Origin: WLNJ01 sp037131165
Lineage (GTDB): Bacteria > Actinomycetota > Thermoleophilia > Solirubrobacterales > Solirubrobacteraceae
Assembly (NCBI GenBank): GCA_037131165.1
Contig: JBAXRO010000056.1
Location: forward strand, 1-12,541
Length of the DNA: 12,541 bases
Direction: 5' to 3'
Part shown: positions 6,045 to 12,429 of the stretch, piece after piece
Layout of the letters: every line of letters begins with the position of its first letter
Position numbering within the stretch: position 1 is the stretch's first letter
Position numbers and translations under genes: made by a program
The notes under the pieces: model-generated
Told to the model about the DNA's origin: nothing
What the model saw: only the letters and a program-made list of their open reading frames with translations
The model's database searches: none

Positions 6045-7509
6045 GATCCCGATCGAGGTCGAAGTGGTCCCTCACCATCCCGGCAATGTCCCTGATCGAC
6101 CACTCGGCACGCTCAGCCCGGGTGTCGGGACCGGTTCCGCACCACAACAGCGCGCCGTGGCTGTCGGACCGGTGCAGCGAGCCGTGGCTGCCGCCGCCGA
6201 GATGGGAAGAGCCGCCCCAGTCGATGAACTCGGCTCCGGGGGTCGCCGACAGCAGGACGTCACCCGCATTCGGGCAGTCGAGAGCGGACTGGATGCGCCT
6301 CAGCGCATCGGGGTACTCCGGAGTCAGGATCCGGCCATCGAGGACTGTCATCCCAAGCACCCCGAGGTCTCCGTCCACGGACCAGGTCCCTCCGTGAGCA
6401 TCGACGAGGTCGCCTCCCGGGGCGAACCGGAGCTCCCGTCCGCTGCGAAGCACCCTGCTCTCGTCGTGTCCGCGAAGCATTGCGAGGTCGACTCCGGGCA
6501 ATCTGAGGGCATCTCCGGCTGCGCGTTCGGCCGCGGCTTCGCGGTCTCCGGAGCGCAGGACGTAGAGCATCGCCGAGCGCTGGGCCAACCCGATCGCGAT
6601 TTCCTCGGTTTCGATCCCACTCATGCGCGGTGTCCGCATCTGCCAGTCGGTGAAGGCGGAGAGCAGGTCGACCCGCTCGGTGACGAGTCCGTGGCCGTGA
6701 TCGGCAGCGACGACGATCGCGTAGCGATCGAGCAGCGCATCCACTCCGCCGGCGGCATCGGCAAGCCTCTGCAACTGCGAGTCGGCCTCGGCGATCGAAT
6801 CGATCTGGGCCTCCGGTCCGTGCCTGTGCGACCAGCCGTCGTTGTCCGGCAGCGAAAGCAGCAGGAAGTCGAACGCATCGTCGGCGACGAGTTGGCTGCC
6901 GACGCAGCCCGAGTGGCGGTCGCGAACGCCCGGCAGCCCGAGCTGCGAGCGGCAACCGGTCCTCCGCGAGGCGAAGATGTCGGCGTAGAAGAGGTCGCGC
7001 GGTCCGAGCACCGGGTCGCGGAACAGTGTCGTGGTCGCGAGGCGTGCCAACCGCGACTCGCTCGACGGATGGTGAACGTGGCGACCGCGGTACATCAGGT
7101 AGGTCGTCCCTGCCGTCCTGAAGCCGGCATCGTCGAGCGACTCGAACACGGTCGGCACGTCCGGTGCGAGGTGGTCGCGGTTCATCGAGTAGACGGTGTC
7201 GGTGAGAGTCCTCGCTATCCCCTGCTTGCGCCCTGCTGCGAACGAGGAGCCATATTCGACGTAGCGCCGCTCGCCGCGGTGGTACCAGTTCATCGACGGG
7301 ATCCGATGCTGGTCGGGCCCGACCCCGGTCGCGATCGATGCCGCGCAGACCGGAGTCACGGAGGGGAACGAGGCGACGCAGTCATCGACGTAGACACCCT
7401 CGCCGACGACCCTCGCGAGCACGGGCGCTCCCCCTCGGGCGATCGCCCGCTCCATCGACGCGGGTCTCATTCCGTCGATCACGACGAGGATCAATCCGGT
7501 TCTGCTCAC
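6019..7509 (-). CDS. Alkaline-phosphatase-fold type I phosphodiesterase/nucleotide pyrophosphatase-like protein
   Basis: A 496-residue protein of the alkaline phosphatase superfamily, closest in pattern to nucleotide pyrophosphatases/phosphodiesterases. All expected two-metal ligands appear in order: Asp12 (LVVIDGMRP), the nucleophile Thr52 in FPSVTPVCAASIATG, Asp224 and His228 in DNDGWSHRHGP, Asp270-His271 in VVAADHGHG, and His442 in GGGSHGSLHRSDSHGALL. There is no signal peptide or membrane segment, so the catalytic protein is predicted to be cytoplasmic unless exported by another route. The GTG start 7507-7509 places the first beta strand (GLILVVIDG) where the family needs it; a weak GAGGG lies just upstream. 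It overlaps the following membrane protein gene by 26 bases, suggesting a two-gene operon. The substrate is unknown; a phosphodiester or phosphonate of the envelope is a reasonable but untested guess. Confidence 0.88.
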   Translation of the reverse strand: MSRTGLILVVIDGMRPASMERAIARGGAPVLARVVGEGVYVDDCVASFPSVTPVCAASIATGVGPDQHRIPSMNWYHRGERRYVEYGSSFAAGRKQGIARTLTDTVYSMNRDHLAPDVPTVFESLDDAGFRTAGTTYLMYRGRHVHHPSSESRLARLATTTLFRDPVLGPRDLFYADIFASRRTGCRSQLGLPGVRDRHSGCVGSQLVADDAFDFLLLSLPDNDGWSHRHGPEAQIDSIAEADSQLQRLADAAGGVDALLDRYAIVVAADHGHGLVTERVDLLSAFTDWQMRTPRMSGIETEEIAIGLAQRSAMLYVLRSGDREAAAERAAGDALRLPGVDLAMLRGHDESRVLRSGRELRFAPGGDLVDAHGGTWSVDGDLGVLGMTVLDGRILTPEYPDALRRIQSALDCPNAGDVLLSATPGAEFIDWGGSSHLGGGSHGSLHRSDSHGALLWCGTGPDTRAERAEWSIRDIAGMVRDHFDLDRDRAGALATG

Positions 7510-7566
7510 AGGCCCTCGCGGAACGCTGCTTCAGGCGTGGTGCGCTCACTCCTCACTGGGACCGCC

Positions 7567-7572
7567 ACGGTA
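7567..7572 (-). promoter_or_regulatory. Possible -10 element for the phosphodiesterase operon
   Basis: TACCGT on the minus strand fits TANNNT and would place the transcript start near 7560, leaving a leader of about 50 bases before GTG 7509. It is one arm of a 9-base inverted repeat whose other arm carries the same box on the plus strand. The proposal rests on symmetry and spacing only. Confidence 0.25.
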
Positions 7573-7604
7573 GCGGGCGACACCACCGCGGCGGTTGCCT
7601 TCGC

Positions 7605-7610
7605 TACCGT
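7605..7610 (+). promoter_or_regulatory. Possible -10 element for the aminotransferase-ligase operon
   Basis: TACCGT fits TANNNT and would place the transcript start near 7617, about 20 bases before ATG 7638. That leader just contains the Shine-Dalgarno GGGGGAG at 7626-7632. No good -35 hexamer is visible. The box mirrors the one at 7567-7572 on the other strand. Confidence 0.3.
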
Positions 7611-7637
7611 CACGATGTGCCCGACGGGGGAGAAGAG

Positions 7638-9005
7638 ATGGGCCGGCGCTCACGCGGCGGGGAAAGCTCGGCAATCGAGCGCTACTCCGGGCTGTTCGCG
7701 GAGCGCACTGCGTCGATGACGTCGTCGGCGATGCGCGACCTGATGGCCGTCACCGAGCGGCCGGAGGTGATCTCGCTCGCCGGCGGGCTGCCCGACACCT
7801 CGACCTTCCCTGCCGATTCCTACGCTGCCCTGATGGGCCGAATCGCGGCGGGCCAGTTGGCCAAGGCCCTCCAGTACGGGCCGACCGAGGGGCTGTCGGC
7901 TGCCCGCGAGTGCATCCGCGAAGTGATGGCGGCCGAGTCGGTCGCGGTCGAGCCGGACGACGTGATCGTCACCAGTGGCGGCCAGCAGGCGCTCGACATC
8001 GTCTGCAAGGTGCTGATCGACCCGGGCGACGTGATCGTCGCCGAGGGCCCGACCTACCCGGGTGCCGTGTCGGCGTTCACGAGCTACCAGGCACAGGTCG
8101 AGCAGGTCCCCGTCGATGACGACGGGATGGACACCCAGAAGCTGCGCGAGCGCCTCGACGACCTCGACCGGCGCGGCAAGCGGCCGAAGCTCCTCTACCT
8201 GATCCCGAACTTCCAGAACCCCAGCGGTGTGACCCTCTCGCTCGAGCGAAGGCGTGAAGTGATCGAGATCGCGCAGGAGCGCGAACTCCTGATCCTCGAG
8301 GACAACCCCTACGGACTGCTCCGCTACGACGGGGATCCCCTGCCGAGCCTGCGCGAGCTCGACGAGGACGAGCTCGTGATCTACGTCGGCACCTTCTCGA
8401 AGATCCTCTCCCCAGGCATACGGCTCGGCTGGGTCACGGCTCCGCGACCGGTCCTCGAGAAGCTCAACCTCGCCAAGCAGGCAGCGGACCTATGCAGCTC
8501 GTCACTCGCCCAGCACTTCGTTGCCGCCTATGTCGCCGGCGGTGGCTGGCCTGAGTACATCTCCTCGCTGCGCGGCATCTACCGGCGGCGGCGCGACGTG
8601 ATGATCGAGTCGCTCGAGAGCGAGCTGCCCGAGGGCGCAACATGGACCGTCCCGAAGGGCGGCCTGTTCGTCTGGGCGACCCTCCCCGACTACATAGACA
8701 CCACCGACCTGCTCGCCCGCGCCCTGCGTGAGAACTTCGCGTTCGTGCCGGGCCGGGCAGCCTGGGTCGACGGAAGCGGCGGCTCCTCGATGAGGCTGAA
8801 CTTCTCCGGGGCCGACGAGGGCGAAATCCGCGAGGGAGTCCGGCGCCTCGGCGCGATTGTCGGCGAGCAGGTCGACCTGTTCGGGACGATGACGGGCCGG
8901 GCTCCAAAGGCAGCAAGGAAGGCCGCGATCGAACCGCAGGAGGGTGGCAGGGTCGTCCCGTTCACCCCGATCGAGCCCGAGGCGGAAGCCGGCGGGGCCG
9001 CCTGA
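7638..9005 (+). CDS. PLP-dependent class I/II aminotransferase (LysN/MocR-core-like)
   Basis: A 455-residue fold-type I aminotransferase. Key sites: LAGGLPDTSTFP (47-58), QYGPTEGLSAAR, TSGGQQALD (112-120), Asn194 in PNFQNPSG, Asp222 and Tyr225 in LEDNPYGLLRY, the PLP lysine Lys255 in GTFSKILSPGIRLGW, and the carboxylate-binding Arg386 in SSMRLNFS. It resembles 2-aminoadipate aminotransferases and the catalytic half of MocR proteins, without a DNA-binding domain. Substrate preference cannot be read from the sequence. The start is set by ATG 7638 with GGGGGAG at 7626-7632; the longer open frame upstream is antisense to another gene. Residues about 417-455 form an extra Ala/Pro/Glu-rich tail beyond the fold. 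The ligase gene begins two bases after the stop, so the pair is one transcription unit. Family assignment is secure, substrate open. Confidence 0.93.
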   Translation: MGRRSRGGESSAIERYSGLFAERTASMTSSAMRDLMAVTERPEVISLAGGLPDTSTFPADSYAALMGRIAAGQLAKALQYGPTEGLSAARECIREVMAAESVAVEPDDVIVTSGGQQALDIVCKVLIDPGDVIVAEGPTYPGAVSAFTSYQAQVEQVPVDDDGMDTQKLRERLDDLDRRGKRPKLLYLIPNFQNPSGVTLSLERRREVIEIAQERELLILEDNPYGLLRYDGDPLPSLRELDEDELVIYVGTFSKILSPGIRLGWVTAPRPVLEKLNLAKQAADLCSSSLAQHFVAAYVAGGGWPEYISSLRGIYRRRRDVMIESLESELPEGATWTVPKGGLFVWATLPDYIDTTDLLARALRENFAFVPGRAAWVDGSGGSSMRLNFSGADEGEIREGVRRLGAIVGEQVDLFGTMTGRAPKAARKAAIEPQEGGRVVPFTPIEPEAEAGGAA

Positions 9006-9007
9006 GC

Positions 9008-9946
9008 ATGAAGGTCGCCCTGCTCGAAGGCGGTCGCTCCCTGGAGCGCGGGGTCTCGCTCAGGACGAGTGCCCGGGTCAGGGACGCGCTCGTCCGGCTC
9101 GGCCACGAGCCGATCGGGGTCGACGCCGACGGGGACCTGGTGCCGACGCTGCGAGACTTGGCTCCTGACGCCGCGTTCATCGCCCTGCACGGTGGAGATG
9201 GCGAGGACGGAATGGTTCAGGAGCTGCTGGAGCTTCTCGGGATCCCCTACACCGGCTCCGGGCCGGAGGCGTGCGCTCAGACGAGCGACAAGTCGCTGGC
9301 CAAGAGCCTGTTGCGTGCCGCCGGCCTCCCTACGCCCGAGTCGGCAACGCTCGACGGCGAGGCGATGCGGGAGCTCGGAGCCGCTCAGGCCCTGCCCGAG
9401 ATCGGGCAAAAGCTGGGTTGGCCGATGGTCGTCAAGCCGGTCTCGCTCGGTTCAGCTCTGGGCCTCGGCCTTGCCCACAATGCCGACGAGGCCCCGGCGG
9501 CGATGCTCAAGGCGCTGTCCTACGACGACCGAGTGCTGCTTGAGCGGTTCGTCGCCGGCCGAGACCTCGCCGTTGCCGTGATCGGCGAAGCCGCCGGTCC
9601 GCGCGCCCTCCCGGCAGTCGAAGCCGTGCCGGTCGGTGACTCCTATGACTTCGAGGCCCGCTACGAAATCGGCGCGACCAACTTCGTCTGCCCGGCCGAG
9701 ATCCCCGAGGAGACGGCAGATGAGGCGGCGAGGATCGCCGTCGAGGCGTTCGAGGTGTTCGGCTGCCGGGGAGTGGCGCGGGTCGACCTGCTGCTCGGTG
9801 AAGACGGGTCGCTCACCGTCCTCGAGCTGGACACGATCCCCGGACTGACTCAGACAAGCCTCGTCCCGCTGGCAGCCGAGGCCGCAGGGATCGGTTTCGA
9901 CGACCTGATCGAGACGATGCTCGACCTTTCGTCACCTCGGGCCTGA
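9008..9946 (+). CDS. ddl: D-alanine--D-alanine ligase-type ATP-grasp enzyme
   Basis: A 312-residue ATP-grasp protein with full Ddl architecture. It would join two D-alanines for the peptidoglycan stem peptide in the cytoplasm. Motifs: LEGGRSLERGVSL (6-18, with Glu13 equivalent to E. coli DdlB Glu15), HGGDGEDGMVQELLELLGIPYTGSG (61-85 region), VVKPVSLGSALG (141-152), YDFEARYEIGATNFVCPAE (213-231), RVDLLL (258-263) and LELDTIPGLTQTSLVP (272-287). Compared by memory with E. coli DdlB, some conserved positions differ: the second Ser of GSS is Ala150, Lys215 is Arg218, Glu187 is Asp186, and the metal ligand Asn272 is Asp275. Most are conservative, so activity is likely, but an altered second substrate cannot be excluded. 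It starts with ATG two bases after the aminotransferase stop, implying coupling. Family sure, exact dipeptide product less so. Confidence 0.9.
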   Translation: MKVALLEGGRSLERGVSLRTSARVRDALVRLGHEPIGVDADGDLVPTLRDLAPDAAFIALHGGDGEDGMVQELLELLGIPYTGSGPEACAQTSDKSLAKSLLRAAGLPTPESATLDGEAMRELGAAQALPEIGQKLGWPMVVKPVSLGSALGLGLAHNADEAPAAMLKALSYDDRVLLERFVAGRDLAVAVIGEAAGPRALPAVEAVPVGDSYDFEARYEIGATNFVCPAEIPEETADEAARIAVEAFEVFGCRGVARVDLLLGEDGSLTVLELDTIPGLTQTSLVPLAAEAAGIGFDDLIETMLDLSSPRA

Positions 9947-9970
9947 AGCGGACTGCAGGGGTTCAGTGGC

Positions 9971-10016
9971 GCCGCGGTCCGTCGGACGGGCGGCTGACCG
10001 AGCGGGAGCTCAGCCG
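9971..10016. terminator. Candidate bidirectional terminator between convergent genes
   Basis: Between the stops of ddl and the nuclease gene there are two overlapping hairpins. The first is GCCGC 9971-9975 with GCGGC 9990-9994, enclosing GTCC/GGAC. The second is CGGCTGA 9991-9997 with TCAGCCG 10010-10016 (perfect 7-bp stem, 12-base loop). They share 9991-9994, so they exclude each other. Neither is followed by a real U-run, so they may be Rho-dependent or not terminators at all. Confidence 0.35.
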
Positions 10017-10501
10017 TTCTCGCCCTTGAAATCCTCGGGACTGACGTCGTCGAGGAAGTCCTTGAACCGTTCGACGACCTCGTCGGTGTCCTCGACCTCG
10101 TGCTCGAACTCGATCGCCGACTCGTCGACGACCTCGTCGGCGGCGAATATCGGCGCGCCGGCACGGACTGCGAGGGCCAGAGCATCGCTCGGGCGCGAGT
10201 CGATCTCGATCTCGCGGCCGTCGCTCAGCAGGGTGATCGAGGCGTAGAAGGTGTTGTCCCGAAGTTCAGTTATCGCGACGCGGGCGCAGGTGGTGTCGAG
10301 CTCACCCAAGGTCTCGGCAAGGAGGTCATGGGTCATCGGCCTCGGCGTGGAGGCGCCTTGGAGCTTCATCAGGATCGCCGCGGCCTCCGGGTGGCCGATC
10401 CAGATCGGCAGGAAGCGGTTGGTGTCAACGGCCTTGAGCAACACGATCGGCTGTTTGCCGACCATGTCGAAGCTCACTCCGTAGATGACCATCTCCTGCA
10501 A
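10010..10501 (-). CDS. Bifunctional nuclease family protein (DUF151)
   Basis: A 163-residue DUF151 protein. Characterised plant and bacterial relatives have DNase/RNase activity, but the physiological role in actinobacteria is not settled. Motifs: VIYGVSFDMVGKQPIVLLK (5-23), RFLPIWIGHPEAAAI (29-43), RPMTHDLL (54-61) and IDSRPSDALALAVR (100-113) followed by PIFAADEV. The tail (about 127-163) is acidic and ends DDVSPEDFKGENG, with no separate UVR domain. The start is chosen as TTG 10499-10501 because AAGGAG (10508-10513) lies six bases before it; ATG 10490-10492 nine bases further in has AGGAG directly abutting it, too close to work. The gene is convergent with ddl and divergent from the reductase, so it is probably monocistronic. 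Family assignment is secure. Confidence 0.92.
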   Translation of the reverse strand: MQEMVIYGVSFDMVGKQPIVLLKAVDTNRFLPIWIGHPEAAAILMKLQGASTPRPMTHDLLAETLGELDTTCARVAITELRDNTFYASITLLSDGREIEIDSRPSDALALAVRAGAPIFAADEVVDESAIEFEHEVEDTDEVVERFKDFLDDVSPEDFKGENG

Positions 10502-10507
10502 CAGGGG

Positions 10508-10513
10508 CTCCTT
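10508..10513 (-). promoter_or_regulatory. Shine-Dalgarno that decides a TTG start for the DUF151 gene
   Basis: AAGGAG on the minus strand is followed by six bases and then TTG. From the ATG at 10492 the spacing would be 15 bases, too far. This is the strongest ribosome site in the right half of the window. Confidence 0.6.
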
Positions 10514-10593
10514 ACAGTTGTAGAGGAAGGCTAGCGACACGCCCCCGCGCCGTGGCGGGCATCGAGCTTCCGGTGATTCGGGAGCCAGGTTCC

Positions 10594-10599
10594 TACACT
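10594..10599 (+). promoter_or_regulatory. Possible -10 element for the ferredoxin reductase gene
   Basis: TACACT fits the TANNNT -10 pattern about 44 bases before ATG 10644. A start near 10606 would give a leader of some 38 bases containing a small hairpin, AGGGG 10614-10618 with CCCCT 10624-10628 (five-base loop). The Shine-Dalgarno is weak (GAAG at 10637-10640). No -35 box is convincing. Confidence 0.3.
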
Positions 10600-10643
10600 C
10601 CCTGTTCGGCGTCAGGGGCCAGTCCCCTCCACCACTGAAGAAC

Positions 10644-12047
10644 ATGCCCAGCGAAGCAGCCTCGACAACCGATCCCGAACGCCCCTTCCGGGTGGCGATC
10701 GTCGGGGCTGGACCGGCCGGCTTCTACGCAGCGGACAGGCTGCTTCGCGACGAGCACCCGATCGAGGTCGAGATGTTCGACAGGTTGCCCACCCCGTTCG
10801 GCCTCGTTCGCGCCGGAGTCGCACCCGATCATCCGAAGATCAAGGCCGTCACACGGGTGTTCGAGAAGACGGCCAAGCGCGAAGGGTTCCGCTTCCACGG
10901 GCATGTCGAGATCGGCAGCGACCTGACACACGACGAGCTGACGTCGTGCCACGACGCGGTGATCTACACATATGGCGCAGCCCACGACCGGAGGCTCGGT
11001 ATCCCCGGCGAGGACCTGCCGGGCAGCGTTCCCGCCACTCGGTTCGTCGCCTGGTACAACGGCCATCCGGACGCCTCCGGTCACGACTTCGACCTCTCCG
11101 GCAAGCGGGCGGTGGTGATCGGCAACGGCAACGTCGCGGTGGACGTGGCGCGGATGCTCGTGCTGCCGCGCGAGGAGATGGCCGAGACGGACATCGCCGA
11201 TCACGCTCTCGAAGTCCTCAGCGCGAGCTCGATCGAGGAGGTCGTGATCCTCGGTCGGCGCGGCCCGGCCCAGGCGGCCTACACGACGCCCGAGCTGCGC
11301 GAGCTCGGCGAGCTGACCGACGCCGACGTGATCGTCGACCCGGCAGAGGTCGTGCTCGACGGTGCGAGCCGCCAGTGGCTCGAGAGCGAACACGCCGACA
11401 GGACGGCCCGCGACAACGTCGAGATCGTCGAGGAGTACTCGCAGCGGGCTCCATCCGGCAAGCCGAAGCGGGTGGTGCTCCGGTTCCTCGCCTCCCCGGT
11501 CGAGATCCTCGGCGATGAGCGGGTCGAGGGCATCAGGGTCGTACATAACGAGCTGATCGCCGACGACGGCGGGCAGATCCGCGCCCATCACACCGATCGC
11601 GAGGCGACGATCGAGTGCGATCTCGTCCTGCGGTCGGTCGGCTACCGGGGCGAGGGGATCGAAGGCCTGCCCTTCGACGAGCGCACCGGGACGATCCTCA
11701 ACGAGGGCGGCCGCGTGCTGCACGAGCCGGGTGGCGAGCCGTTCCGGGGCGTCTACACCGCGGGCTGGATCAAGCGCGGGCCGTCAGGCGTGATCGGCAC
11801 CAACAAGAAGTGCGCCAACGACACCGTGGACCTGCTGTTGGAGGACCTCGACGCCGGGATCCTTCCGAAGGCGGGAGGCGATTCGGCGGCGCTCGACTCG
11901 CTGCTCGCGGAGCGGGCACCGCACAGGATCGACTACGCAGGCTGGGAGCGGATCGACGAGCACGAGCGGGAGCTCGGCGAGGCTCAGGGCCGCCCGAGGG
12001 TCAAGCTCGTGACTCACGACCACCTGCGCGAGAAGGCGACCGGCTGA
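10644..12047 (+). CDS. fprA: FprA-type ferredoxin/flavodoxin--NADP(+) reductase (adrenodoxin-reductase-like)
   Basis: A 467-residue flavoprotein that passes electrons between NADPH and ferredoxin in the cytoplasm; the Mycobacterium tuberculosis FprA relative has about 456 residues. Sites: the FAD dinucleotide fold VAIVGAGPAGFYAA (17-30), PTPFGLVRAGVAPDHPKIK (49-67), the NADP fold VVIGNGNVAVDVARM (157-171), GRRGPAQAAYT (204-214), whose Arg205 and Arg206 suit the 2'-phosphate of NADPH, and the C-terminal FAD motif GWIKRGPSGVIGTNKK (374-389). No fused ferredoxin domain is present, unlike some actinobacterial paralogues. The start is ATG 10642-10650 region at 10644, the first in frame and close to the fold start. 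It stands alone, divergent from the DUF151 gene. Electron partners could be ferredoxins serving cytochrome P450s or biosynthetic enzymes, which the window does not show. Assignment is very secure. Confidence 0.96.
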   Translation: MPSEAASTTDPERPFRVAIVGAGPAGFYAADRLLRDEHPIEVEMFDRLPTPFGLVRAGVAPDHPKIKAVTRVFEKTAKREGFRFHGHVEIGSDLTHDELTSCHDAVIYTYGAAHDRRLGIPGEDLPGSVPATRFVAWYNGHPDASGHDFDLSGKRAVVIGNGNVAVDVARMLVLPREEMAETDIADHALEVLSASSIEEVVILGRRGPAQAAYTTPELRELGELTDADVIVDPAEVVLDGASRQWLESEHADRTARDNVEIVEEYSQRAPSGKPKRVVLRFLASPVEILGDERVEGIRVVHNELIADDGGQIRAHHTDREATIECDLVLRSVGYRGEGIEGLPFDERTGTILNEGGRVLHEPGGEPFRGVYTAGWIKRGPSGVIGTNKKCANDTVDLLLEDLDAGILPKAGGDSAALDSLLAERAPHRIDYAGWERIDEHERELGEAQGRPRVKLVTHDHLREKATG

Positions 12048-12055
12048 ATCCCATC

Positions 12056-12079
12056 CGGCCGAACGGCCGCCTGGCGGCC
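12056..12079. terminator. Candidate terminator between fprA and tRNA-Ile
   Basis: Two overlapping GC-rich hairpins follow the fprA stop: CGGCC 12056-12060 with GGCCG 12065-12069 (loop GAAC), and GGCCGC 12065-12070 with GCGGCC 12074-12079 (three-base loop). They share one arm and so are alternative structures. There is no U-run. Being between convergent units, they could stop transcription from both sides. Confidence 0.35.
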
Positions 12080-12121
12080 AGCGGACCAAAGCCGCCGGCG
12101 AAGGTCAGGACCCGAGGAGAG

Positions 12122-12195
12122 TGGGCGATCCAGGATTCGAACCTGGGACCTCATCCTTATCAGAGATGCGCTCTAACCAACTGAGCTAATCGCCC
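12122..12195 (-). tRNA. tRNA-Ile (anticodon GAT)
   Basis: Read on the minus strand it folds into a complete cloverleaf of 74 bases: acceptor GGGCGAT/ATCGCCC with discriminator A (base 12122), D arm GCTC/GAGC, anticodon arm CATCT/GGATG with loop CTGATAA, variable loop AGGTC, and T arm CCAGG/CCTGG with loop TTCGAAT. The anticodon GAT corresponds to plus-strand bases 12159-12161 and decodes AUC and AUU. The 3' CCA is not encoded and must be added. It is convergent with fprA. No strong promoter is evident on its 5' side. Confidence 0.97.
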
Positions 12196-12340
12196 TTATT
12201 GAGTTTTGCTCGGTTCCTGAATCGCCAATGGCACATCTATGGCACCCGAGCTTTTCTACACGCATAAGGCTAGCCGAGATGCAACGCCCGCGTAACCCTG
12301 ACCCGCTCTTACCGCGGAAGATCGCAGCTAGCCGGTGAGC

Positions 12341-12362
12341 GCACAACTGGCAACGGTTGTGC
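12341..12362. repeat. 9-bp hairpin with GCAA tetraloop
   Basis: GCACAACTG 12341-12349 pairs with CGGTTGTGC 12354-12362 (one G-T pair) around the loop GCAA, a GNRA tetraloop on the plus strand. It shares the ACAAC...GGTTGT core with the hairpin at 12391-12420, exactly 54 bases away. It could be part of an RNA, an operator, or a terminator. Confidence 0.6.
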
Positions 12363-12390
12363 CCGCAGGATGCGAGCCGATTCGGAAGGA

Positions 12391-12420
12391 CGAGATACAA
12401 CCGCTAGAGGTTGTATCTCG
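12391..12420 (-). terminator. Strong inverted repeat, probable terminator of the right-edge gene
   Basis: CGAGATACAACC 12391-12402 and GGTTGTATCTCG 12409-12420 form a perfect 12-bp stem with a six-base loop. On the minus strand it begins nine bases after the TGA of the partial reading frame at 12430, the classical place for an intrinsic terminator, and is followed by TCCTTCC rather than a clean U-run. As DNA it is also a good dimeric-protein site, because a related palindrome lies 54 bases away. Confidence 0.5.
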
Positions 12421-12429
12421 GCTCAACAA

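Larger units (their letters stand above)
12196..12429. other. AT-richer non-coding stretch with repeated ACAAC/GTTGT elements
   Basis: These 234 bases are clearly less GC-rich than the rest of the window and hold no convincing gene. They contain the two hairpins listed separately, GCTAGCCG twice (12269-12276 and 12327-12334), a lone half-site CGAGATGCAAC (12275-12285) matching 10 of 11 bases of the hairpin arm at 12391, and TGGCAC twice eleven bases apart (12229-12234 and 12240-12245). The leader and promoter of the tRNA must lie here, but I cannot point to them. Confidence 0.6.

Noticed and set aside
5779..7719. A 646-codon open frame on the plus strand
   Set aside because: It is antisense to the phosphodiesterase and membrane protein genes, both with clear family motifs. 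Its product is rich in Arg, Glu and Val with no recognisable domain, as expected from a high-GC shadow frame.
7638..9946. A LysN-LysX type lysine or arginine biosynthesis pair
   Set aside because: The aminotransferase is LysN-like, but the ATP-grasp partner has Ddl motifs (LEGGRSLERGVSL, DFEARY) and not those of LysX, and no LysW carrier is nearby.
12173..12400. A 75-codon minus-strand frame across the tRNA gene
   Set aside because: Its 3' end runs into tRNA-Ile and it crosses the hairpins; no family is recognisable. Its Cys and His residues do not form a convincing zinc motif.
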